DNA from: Ruoffia tabacinasalis
GTDB taxonomy: Bacteria > Bacillota > Bacilli > Lactobacillales > Aerococcaceae
NCBI RefSeq assembly: GCF_042652985.1
Contig: NZ_JBHSHQ010000044.1
Location: 1-16,655, forward strand
DNA: 16,655 nt
Direction of reading: 5' to 3'
In this document: positions 6,388 through 12,803 of the stretch, in pieces
Layout: each line of letters opens with the position of its first letter
Position numbering within the stretch: position 1 is the first letter of the stretch
Made by a program: the position numbers and the translations under genes
The notes under the pieces: generated by a model
Database searches by the model: none
What the model was told of the DNA's origin: nothing
What the model saw: the letters and a program-made list of their open reading frames with translations, nothing else

Positions 6388-7371
6388 TTACTCATTGATT
6401 TTGACGATTATTTTTCCGATATTCTCGTTGTTTTCCATCATCTCATGCGCTTTTGGTAGCTCTGAGAAATCGAGTACTTCATGAATAATTGCTTTGATTT
6501 CCCCTGATGCAAAATGCGGCATGACGTTCTTCACGAACTCTTTCGTTAACACACCTTTATAAGCATTGCTTCTTGGGGTCAAGAGCGTCCCCTTAAGATG
6601 AATGCGTTTCTGCATAATATCAAAAATATTAAATTGCTCCACTTCAGATCCACCTAGTGTCCCAATCAGTATCCATCTCGAATCGACCTTGGCACTTTTT
6701 AGATTTAAGTCATAATAAGAAGCTCCAATAAAGTCTAAAATAACGTCAACACCTTCGTCATTTGTTTCTTCAAGCACCCGTTTGGCGATATCTTCTTCTT
6801 TATAATTAATCGGAAAATCAGATCCTAATTCTTTCATTTTCTCTAATTTCTCTTTGCGACTGGATGTCGATAAGATTTTGGCGTCACTTAATTGCTTGGC
6901 CATTTGAATTGCGGCTGTTCCCACTCCACTAGCACCTGCATGAATTAAAATACTTTCACCTTTTTTCAACTCACCTAACCAGTACATAGTTTGATAAGCA
7001 GTTAAAAATACTTCTGGAATCGCAGCGCCTTCTTCATATGTCAAATTCTCTGGTAAAATCATCGCGAACTCTGCGGGCATCACTGCGTATTCTTGATACG
7101 ATCCTTGAATGACTAAGCCAGCAACGCGCGTTCCTGGTTTTAGGTCTGTTCGATCAGAGCGATTTTCAATTATTTCACCTGCAACTTCAATTCCTAACAC
7201 TGGATACGGTGCTTCTAGTTGTTTGTTCTCTCGCGTAAGAATCTCAGTTCGGTTAATACCGAAAGCTTTTACTTTAATTAACACTTCACCATCTGCTGGA
7301 AGTGGCGTCGTACTTTCTTCTTGAATTAATTTATCTACGCCACCTGGTTCAGTAATTGTCCATGCTTTCAT
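6388..7371 (-). CDS. MDR-superfamily quinone-oxidoreductase-like protein (zinc-free type)
   Basis: This 327-aa medium-chain reductase is a likely NADPH-dependent quinone or enone reductase. Seen: a GroES-like N-terminal domain with IKVKAFGINRTEI and VLGIEVAGEI, then a Rossmann domain with HAGASGVGTAAIQMAK near 145-160 and SSRKEKLEKMKELGSD. The cysteine-rich structural zinc loop of alcohol dehydrogenases is absent. I chose ATG 7371 because AGGAGGA (7377-7383) sits five bases ahead and family members begin MKAW-like. An in-frame ATG at 7416 would add 15 residues, but a candidate promoter starts transcription only about four bases before it. No terminator is visible before the aminopeptidase gene 106 bp downstream, so read-through is possible. 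The exact substrate is unknown. Confidence 0.88.
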   Translation of the reverse strand: MKAWTITEPGGVDKLIQEESTTPLPADGEVLIKVKAFGINRTEILTRENKQLEAPYPVLGIEVAGEIIENRSDRTDLKPGTRVAGLVIQGSYQEYAVMPAEFAMILPENLTYEEGAAIPEVFLTAYQTMYWLGELKKGESILIHAGASGVGTAAIQMAKQLSDAKILSTSSRKEKLEKMKELGSDFPINYKEEDIAKRVLEETNDEGVDVILDFIGASYYDLNLKSAKVDSRWILIGTLGGSEVEQFNIFDIMQKRIHLKGTLLTPRSNAYKGVLTKEFVKNVMPHFASGEIKAIIHEVLDFSELPKAHEMMENNENIGKIIVKINE

Positions 7372-7426
7372 GTTATTCCTCCTAAGTGATTGTATTATCA
7401 TGGATAAGTTGTTCATCCTCTCTCCT

Positions 7427-7454
7427 ATGATATCAAAAGTACTAAGGCAAACAA
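7427..7454 (-). promoter_or_regulatory. Candidate promoter of the MDR oxidoreductase gene
   Basis: -35 TTGTTT (7449-7454), 16-bp spacer and extended -10 TGA-TATCAT (7427-7432) give a start near 7420, leaving a leader of about 49 bases before ATG 7371. Confidence 0.5.
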
Positions 7455-7471
7455 AAATCTTAGCTCAAAAT

Positions 7472-7498
7472 AAAAAAGCCGCTATAAAATAGCGGTTT
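7472..7498 (-). terminator. Terminator of the Nox-like gene
   Basis: On the minus strand a 10-bp stem (AAACCGCTAT with its partner, 7489-7498 and 7476-7485) with a 3-base loop runs into a U tract (7471-7477). It lies 14 bases past the stop codon. Confidence 0.85.
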
Positions 7499-7511
7499 GA
7501 GTTTGAATATA

Positions 7512-8843
7512 TTATTTTGCTTTTAATGCAGCCATTGTGATGTAGTTGTAAGGTTGGTTGAAGTGAGGTAAGAAGAAAATATCTGTTAACTTCAACGTAT
7601 CAATCGTTACTTTTTGTTGAATGGCTAATGAGAACATATGAATCGTTGCTGACATGTCATAACGTGAAGCAATTTGAGCTCCCACAATACGGCGAGTTCC
7701 TTTTTCAAAGACGATACGGATCTTAACTGTTTCATTATCGCTCATGTAAGGTGATTTTTGAACATCTTCATGCTCAACATAATCCACATCAATACCAAAA
7801 CGTTGACAAGCTTTTACTGAGTATCCCGTTGATACTAAGTTTAAACCAAAGATTGAAATACCGTTTGATCCTTGAACACCCACGTGTTCTAAGTCAGTTC
7901 CAGCAACGTTATGTCCTCCAACGATTCCTGAACGAACAGCGTTACTTGCTAATGCGATGTAAGCTGTATCTTGTAAAGCATTAGAGTAAACTGTCGCACA
8001 GTCACCAATTGCATAAACATCTGGATCACTTGTTTGTTGGTGACGGTCTACTAAGTAAGCTCCATTCGCAAATAATTCTAAATGGTCTTGACCTAAGTCA
8101 TTGTTTGGACGGAAACCAATAGCGTTAACTACTAAATCAACGTCATACTGACCTTTATTTGTTTTAATTGCTTTAACACGACCTTCTTCACCTTCATAAG
8201 CTTCAGCTAATTCACCAAAGTGTAAGTCTAAGCCGTTGTCAGCTAAGTTTTTGTCCATTAATTGAGCAAACTCTTCATCATAATAGTTTGATAATGATGT
8301 AGACATTGCATCGAATAATAATACTTGTTTACCGCGACGTTGAATTGCTTCTGCAATCTCAACACCAATATAACCAGCACCGATTACAGCAACTTTTTCA
8401 ATTTTATCACTGTTTAACTCTTCATCAACCGCTTGTCCTTCTTGGAATAATTTCAAGAAGTGGATTCCGTCTAAGTCTTTACCTGGCACATTTGGTTCAA
8501 TTGGTTTAGAACCAGTTGCTAAGATTAATTTATCATATGATTCTTCAATCTCTTCACCGTCTTTTGTTACAGCATGAACAACTTTATTATCATAATCAAC
8601 ACGATCAACTGTTGTTTCCATTAAGATGCGTGCACCTTTATCTTCAAAATCTCCACTCTCTGTATAGAATAAATCATTACGATTTTCTACTTCGCGAGCA
8701 ACCCATAAAGCAGTACCTGCTCCAACATAACTAATGTTATCATTTTTCTCAATTAATACTACTTCATGACCTTCGTACTCATCAAGTAAAACATTCGCTG
8801 CAGCAATCCCCGCATGGTTAGCACCAATAATTACAACTTTCAT
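7512..8843 (-). CDS. FAD-dependent pyridine nucleotide-disulfide oxidoreductase, NADH oxidase (Nox) family, active-site Cys replaced by Ala
   Basis: The family oxidises NADH with O2 (Nox), H2O2 (Npx) or CoA disulfide. The 443-aa length is normal. Seen: FAD-binding VVIIGANHAG with the conserved His10, the Nox-type stretch EKNDNISYVGAGTALW, NADH-binding VIGAGYIGVEIAEA near 153, a second FAD motif YAIGDCATV near 278, and the C-terminal dimerisation domain. The redox Cys42 of Nox/Npx (SFLSCG or SFLGCG in known members) is Ala42 here, codon GCA at 8718-8720. The enzyme therefore cannot form the Cys-sulfenic or mixed-disulfide intermediate, and oxygen reduction to H2O2 or a different role is plausible. 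I chose ATG 8843; AGGGGG (8853-8858) is nine bases upstream and His10 then aligns. TTG 8846 is the alternative. It is a monocistronic unit with its own terminator. Confidence 0.9.
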   Translation of the reverse strand: MKVVIIGANHAGIAAANVLLDEYEGHEVVLIEKNDNISYVGAGTALWVAREVENRNDLFYTESGDFEDKGARILMETTVDRVDYDNKVVHAVTKDGEEIEESYDKLILATGSKPIEPNVPGKDLDGIHFLKLFQEGQAVDEELNSDKIEKVAVIGAGYIGVEIAEAIQRRGKQVLLFDAMSTSLSNYYDEEFAQLMDKNLADNGLDLHFGELAEAYEGEEGRVKAIKTNKGQYDVDLVVNAIGFRPNNDLGQDHLELFANGAYLVDRHQQTSDPDVYAIGDCATVYSNALQDTAYIALASNAVRSGIVGGHNVAGTDLEHVGVQGSNGISIFGLNLVSTGYSVKACQRFGIDVDYVEHEDVQKSPYMSDNETVKIRIVFEKGTRRIVGAQIASRYDMSATIHMFSLAIQQKVTIDTLKLTDIFFLPHFNQPYNYITMAALKAK

Positions 8844-8886
8844 CAATTATTTCCCCCTAATATACCTTTTTAAATCTAATAAGTAC

Positions 8887-8915
8887 ATCATATCACAAAG
8901 ATATTTAAAATTTAA
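8887..8915 (-). promoter_or_regulatory. Promoter of the Nox-like gene
   Basis: The extended -10 TGA-TATGAT (8887-8892) has only a poor -35 (TTAAAT, 8910-8915) at 17 bp. A TTGTGA element (8893-8898) overlaps the upstream edge of the -10, so regulation is likely. Confidence 0.55.
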
Positions 8916-8942
8916 GTTAAAATATTATGAGTAACTTTGTGA
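8893..8942. promoter_or_regulatory. Everted TCACAAAG/CTTTGTGA repeat flanking the Nox-like promoter
   Basis: TCACAAAG (8893-8900) and CTTTGTGA (8935-8942) form an inverted pair with 42 bp between centres, close to four helical turns. The half-sites equal half of a Rex operator (TTGTGA...TCACAA), but the orientation is outward rather than the usual inward close pair. Confidence 0.35.
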
Positions 8943-9324
8943 AAACAGCTTGAATATTGACATAACAGAGTTTTCATCCTATTCAATATCCTTATAATAA
9001 TTGCTTATAGGCTTGTGAAAATTGAATTTAAGTTATTAACCGCTGTTACAAAATCCTTTTATTCCAAAGTTTATAATCTTTTAATCATTACTTGTAGGCA
9101 ATTCCAGAAATTCAGGTTTGTAAAAATTCGCAAGTTAGCGAACACAATGAATAGTTTGTGAAATAGATTATTATGAAATATTAAACTCAATAATGTAACA
9201 GAGTTGGCATTGGCTGTGAATTTTGGAATTATAGGGATTTAGGTCCTTGAGAATTTCTCAAAGATGGTTTTTCGCAACTTGGTGGCCTGATATTTTCTCA
9301 GGGACACAATTATCATTCCAATTC
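8943..9324. other. Intergenic stretch without a recognised gene
   Basis: No frame here has codons plus a ribosome binding site that I would call a gene. Short TTGTGAAA-like motifs recur in one orientation at 8937, 9013, 9118 (one change) and 9156. TAACAGAGTT(TT/GG)CAT occurs at 8963-8977 and 9196-9210 (13 of 15 bases equal). TTGAGAATTTCTCAA at 9247-9261 is a 7-1-7 palindrome. It may be decayed sequence or a complex control region for the Nox-like gene; I recognise no insertion sequence. Confidence 0.5.
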
Positions 9325-9353
9325 AAAAATAGCGCCCAACATTGTTGAGCGCT
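9325..9353 (-). terminator. Terminator of ecsAB
   Basis: On the minus strand AGCGC (9349-9353) pairs with GCGCT (9331-9335). An inner 4-bp CAAC/GTTG stem lies beyond one mismatch, and a U-rich tract (9325-9330) follows. It lies just after the ecsB stop. Confidence 0.75.
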
Positions 9354-9360
9354 TCCCTAT

Positions 9361-10620
9361 TTAATCTGTCTGTTTTTTGTACCACCATGGTACATATAAG
9401 AAAATCATCAACATCGCCACTGCGATCCAAGCCATAATAATATAAGCTAACTGAAGTGTTAGTGGCTGAGTCAATACAGCAATCACTGCATACACAAGCA
9501 ATTGAATAAAGGCAATGACTAAAGATGTTCCTTGAAATGCTTTAACAATAGACCCTTCTCGGTTTGGATAAATAATTTGGAAAGGTTGATTACTATATAA
9601 TTTCATCAATGGAACTAGCTGGATAAACGTGAGTACATGACTCAAGACACCCATTCCTAATAACATCCAAATATTACTTGTCATCATGATCAGTACAGAA
9701 ATAAATAACGTCACACGTAACCAAACACCACTGTATGCATTATTTCTAAATATAGCTCTCAAGAATAAGAATGAATAGCGGTTATTATTCAAGTTCTTCA
9801 TGAATGACAGTAACCCATCTAAATATGGACGGCGTTTAATCGATGGTCTCAAGTGAGGTACATCCGCAAAAATCGAAATCCACTTATATAAACTTGCCTC
9901 ACGACGCGTCTCTTCTTCCACAATATGATCAAAAGCCACCCAGCGGTTACTTCTTTGAGTCATCGCCCAGGCGATATAAACAATCAAGAGTAAAAGCATC
10001 ACCAAAGGTATGTATATATTAAATGTCACAGGTAAACTAAACGTTATGAATAACGCGACTGCAACTAATAAAGTATGATGCCATCTGGATAGAGGTCGCC
10101 CAATGATTTGAGCAAAGCCTAAATTAAAAATATCTAAATACAGTAACATAAAGCTAATAGCTTTAAAGGCAACCATATAAAGGATTAGCAACCAACTTTG
10201 ACTCAAACTCCAAACAGAAATCAAATCTAGAAACGGCATAATCATTGCTGTTCCGAGTGAAATAATAATCGCTGGTAAGACTAAAGATACTAAAGCACCT
10301 TTCAACCAATAACTATGCCACTCTTCTCCTCGAGCAAACAAATAACTTTTGTCAGGATCCTTCGTATACCACATCGGCTGTCCAAATTGAAATATCGTTG
10401 CCAACCAAATGACAACACTCAGGATAATTACCCAACGAATAACACTTAAGTCTAAAGCTTGTAATTGAATCAGTAATTCACGGTAATACAATGCACCAAA
10501 AGCTAAGATCACTAGCATAATAATTGAAAAGTGATCATTCATGATTAGCCTTGCGTACTTACCAATTTCCTTTAAGTAATTTGAAAAGCGCTGTTGCCAT
10601 AAGCTTTTGAAGTCACCCAT
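9361..10620 (-). CDS. ecsB: ABC transporter membrane subunit EcsB
   Basis: This 419-aa protein is the membrane partner of EcsA in an exporter-type ABC system of Bacillota. In B. subtilis and Staphylococcus, EcsAB affects protein secretion, cell-wall proteins and intramembrane proteolysis by RasP; the transported substrate is unsettled. Hydrophobic segments are visible near residues 32-50, 60-80, 100-135, 140-165, 185-220, 295-340 and 365-412, with a basic cytosolic stretch containing RRPYLDGLLSFMKNL between. The start overlaps the ecsA stop as TAATG, with AGAGGAGG inside the ecsA end, indicating translational coupling. Length and layout agree with EcsB (about 400 aa). The surface and secreted proteins encoded nearby fit an export role but do not prove a link. 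Confidence 0.88.
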   Translation of the reverse strand: MGDFKSLWQQRFSNYLKEIGKYARLIMNDHFSIIMLVILAFGALYYRELLIQLQALDLSVIRWVIILSVVIWLATIFQFGQPMWYTKDPDKSYLFARGEEWHSYWLKGALVSLVLPAIIISLGTAMIMPFLDLISVWSLSQSWLLILYMVAFKAISFMLLYLDIFNLGFAQIIGRPLSRWHHTLLVAVALFITFSLPVTFNIYIPLVMLLLLIVYIAWAMTQRSNRWVAFDHIVEEETRREASLYKWISIFADVPHLRPSIKRRPYLDGLLSFMKNLNNNRYSFLFLRAIFRNNAYSGVWLRVTLFISVLIMMTSNIWMLLGMGVLSHVLTFIQLVPLMKLYSNQPFQIIYPNREGSIVKAFQGTSLVIAFIQLLVYAVIAVLTQPLTLQLAYIIMAWIAVAMLMIFLYVPWWYKKQTD

Positions 10621-11357
10621 TAAAGCGCCTCCTCTTGCTCAGTCATCGCGATATAAATATCGTCTAACGAAGCTTCCGGCATCATAAATTGCTCTCTCAA
10701 CTGCGAGACATTACCTTGACCGATTAAAACTCCTGCTCTTAACATTAAGAAGTAATCGCACAACTCATCCGCAATACTCAACACATGCGTTGTGAATAAG
10801 ATAGCTGTTCCATCAGCTGCACGCTCTTTTAATAAATTAGTAAAATCACGAATCGCAATGGGATCTAAGCCTAAGAATGGTTCGTCAATAATTAAGATTT
10901 TTGCATCTGTAATTAATGCACAGACTACCATCACCTTTTGCTTCATTCCTTTTGAAAAATGCGTTGGGAACCAGTTTAGGTTCTTGTCAAGTCTAAACAT
11001 CTTCAATAAAGGTTCCGCACGCTGCATGGCGACATCAACAGGAATGTTATATCCAAGGGCCGTCATTTCAATATGCTCTCTTAAAGTCAATTCCTCATAT
11101 AAAATCGGTGTTTCTGGAATGTAAGCAATATTTTGTGCATAATCTTTATGGCTATCAACAATTGATTGGCCGTTAATCTTCACTGACCCTTGTTGTGGTT
11201 CTATTAAACCAAGAATAGTCTTTAATAACGTTGATTTTCCGGCACCATTTAATCCGATTAAACCAACGATTTCTCCAAATTTAATTGAAAAATTAACATC
11301 TTTCAATACAGGCACTTGTCTGTACCCACTAAATAAATTATCTACTTGTAGTGTCAT
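10620..11357 (-). CDS. ecsA: ABC transporter ATP-binding subunit EcsA
   Basis: This 245-aa cytosolic ATPase powers EcsB. All ABC motifs are present: Walker A GLNGAGKST (35-43), a signature in the variant form FSKGMKQK near 136-143 (common in this subfamily instead of LSGGQ), Walker B ILIIDEP near 152-158 and the H-loop TTHVLS near 190. The start has AAAGGAG six bases upstream. It is the first gene of ecsAB, with a one-base overlap to ecsB. An extended -10 promoter lies at 11393-11398, but no terminator was found after coaBC, 77 bp upstream, so some transcripts may come from coaBC. Confidence 0.92.
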   Translation of the reverse strand: MTLQVDNLFSGYRQVPVLKDVNFSIKFGEIVGLIGLNGAGKSTLLKTILGLIEPQQGSVKINGQSIVDSHKDYAQNIAYIPETPILYEELTLREHIEMTALGYNIPVDVAMQRAEPLLKMFRLDKNLNWFPTHFSKGMKQKVMVVCALITDAKILIIDEPFLGLDPIAIRDFTNLLKERAADGTAILFTTHVLSIADELCDYFLMLRAGVLIGQGNVSQLREQFMMPEASLDDIYIAMTEQEEAL

Positions 11358-11392
11358 TATACTCTCCTTTATCGAAGTAAAGTTACTTAGTC

Positions 11393-11426
11393 ATTATATC
11401 ATATCCATCCGAACTTAAGATGAACT
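11393..11426 (-). promoter_or_regulatory. ecsA promoter without a consensus -35
   Basis: An extended, perfect -10 (TGA-TATAAT, 11393-11398) lacks a recognisable -35. In its place lies AGTTCATCTTAAG (minus strand, 11414-11426), the same 13-mer found at the start site of the LPETG-protein gene. Dependence on an activator is possible. Confidence 0.5.
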
Positions 11427-11434
11427 GACAGCGA

Positions 11435-12655
11435 CTAATTAGTTGTATGGTTTGGGTCAAGAATAATGCGCCAAATTTTTAAAGAAACATTTAACTTAGA
11501 ACGCACAGAAATTTCTTCATAAGTTCCATCTGCTCCAATCACTAATACTTCATTATGTGTCGAGTTAAAACCAATGCCTTTATTTGATACATCATTAGCA
11601 ATAATCCAATTCGCATTTTTCTTTCTTAATTTACCTGAGGCATACTCAAACAGATTCTCTGTTTCAGCCGCAAAGCCAATTAAAACTTGATTCTTCTTCT
11701 CTTTACCAAGTGTTGCGAGGATATCTGGGTTCTCAGCGAAATCAAGTTGGAATGAATTATCATTACCTGCTTCTTTCTTAATCTTTTGATCCGCACGGTT
11801 AAGGACACGGTAATCGCTTACTGCTGCAGCCATCACCACATAATTTGTATCTAAAAAGTATTTATTCAACTCTTGTTGCATCTCAACTGCAGAGTCCACA
11901 TAAACTGCTGTAATATTATGAGGCACCTTTAAATCACGTTTAGTTGAGATTAAAGTAACGTCCGCTCCATAAAAACTTGCCGCTCTAGCCATCGCATACC
12001 CCATCTGACCAGATGAATCGTTTGAAATGTAGCGTACAGGGTCAATTCTTTCAACTGTTCCACCGGCAGTTACCACAACTTTTTGTCCTTCAAGCCATTG
12101 TGGAGAATTATGACACATATATTGGTACTCAACCATCTCAATAATGTCTTCTACAGACGGCATACGCCCTTTTCCACTATAACCTTCAGCTAAAAATCCT
12201 TCGTCAGGTTCCATAACGACATAACCGAAAGACTCTAAGCGACTAATATTCGCTTGAGTTGCTGGATTATCAAACATTTTAGTGTTCATTGCCGGAACGA
12301 TCACACGTAAATTATTTACTGCCATTAATGTACTGGACACAGCGTCATCTGAAATACCATTAGCCATCTTTCCTATTATATTCGCTGTTGCTGGTGCAAC
12401 TAAAGCAACATCTAACCAATCAGCAATATTAATATGTTGAATCGATGCAGGATCATGTTCATCAAAAGTATCTGTTAGTACTGAATGTTTAGTTAATGTT
12501 TGTAAAGTCAGTGGCGTAATAAATTTCTGAGCACTTTCACTCATAACCACTCGAACGTTAGCTCCTTTTTTAATTAATTGGCGCGCTAACTCACCCATCT
12601 TATAACTGGCAATTCCGCCGGTAATAAATAAACCTATATTTACTTGATTTAGCAT
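11435..12655 (-). CDS. coaBC: Bifunctional CoaBC (phosphopantothenate-cysteine ligase / PPC decarboxylase), catalytic Cys replaced by Glu
   Basis: CoaBC makes 4'-phosphopantetheine for coenzyme A in the cytosol: CoaB joins phosphopantothenate to Cys, and FMN-dependent CoaC decarboxylates the product. The CoaC half (1 to about 180) has TGGIASYK, His74 in IQHINIAD and Asn124 in PAMNTKM, matching His75 and Asn125 of E. coli Dfp. The next essential residue, Cys158 in the ACG motif, is Glu157 here (LAEGYSGKGRM, codon GAA at 12185-12187). The CoaB half has TAGGTVERIDPVRYISN, AAVSDYRV, KIKK and FAENPDIL. I chose ATG 12655 (406 aa) because AAGGAG (12665-12670) lies nine bases ahead; GTG 12661 would be only three. 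The replacement may be clade-wide or alter the decarboxylase mechanism. Confidence 0.93.
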   Translation of the reverse strand: MLNQVNIGLFITGGIASYKMGELARQLIKKGANVRVVMSESAQKFITPLTLQTLTKHSVLTDTFDEHDPASIQHINIADWLDVALVAPATANIIGKMANGISDDAVSSTLMAVNNLRVIVPAMNTKMFDNPATQANISRLESFGYVVMEPDEGFLAEGYSGKGRMPSVEDIIEMVEYQYMCHNSPQWLEGQKVVVTAGGTVERIDPVRYISNDSSGQMGYAMARAASFYGADVTLISTKRDLKVPHNITAVYVDSAVEMQQELNKYFLDTNYVVMAAAVSDYRVLNRADQKIKKEAGNDNSFQLDFAENPDILATLGKEKKNQVLIGFAAETENLFEYASGKLRKKNANWIIANDVSNKGIGFNSTHNEVLVIGADGTYEEISVRSKLNVSLKIWRIILDPNHTTN

Positions 12656-12673
12656 TATCACTCACTCCTTGTC

Positions 12674-12704
12674 ATTATATTAATTGTAAATGATATTAGT
12701 GAAA
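12674..12704 (-). promoter_or_regulatory. Candidate coaBC promoter
   Basis: A perfect TATAAT (12674-12679) lies just ahead of the ribosome binding site. The best -35 partner is TTTCAC (12699-12704) at a long 19-bp spacing, so the -35 is uncertain. Confidence 0.45.
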
Positions 12705-12751
12705 CTGACTAGTCTTATGTCTGTATTTCAATCTATTATAGGAAAAAATGT

Positions 12752-12784
12752 ATAAAAAAAAAGACCAAGCCGAAGCTTGGTCTT
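12752..12784 (-). terminator. Terminator of the LPETG-protein gene (UUCG tetraloop)
   Basis: On the minus strand a perfect 10-bp stem AAGACCAAGC/GCTTGGTCTT (12775-12784 and 12761-12770) closes a C(UUCG)G tetraloop, a very stable RNA loop, and runs into about nine U residues. It lies about 20 bases after the stop codon. Confidence 0.95.
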
Positions 12785-12803
12785 AAAGTCTAATTAGTTA
12801 AAA

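Noticed and set aside
8914..8977. Possible 21-codon peptide (minus strand, starting MKTLLCQYSS) upstream of the Nox-like gene
   Set aside because: No good Shine-Dalgarno at proper distance, no terminator or conserved context; too short to support.
9247..9303. Palindrome TTGAGAATTTCTCAA and small CCTGA/TCAGG hairpin
   Set aside because: No nearby promoter or gene start that they could control; noted in the intergenic entry only.
8943..9324. Remnant of an insertion sequence or MITE
   Set aside because: Short partial repeats exist, but no terminal inverted repeats, target duplication or transposase fragment could be identified.
10792..11124. Plus-strand open frame of 110 codons opposite ecsA
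   Set aside because: It is antisense to a gene with all ABC motifs and has no ribosome binding site or plausible domain.
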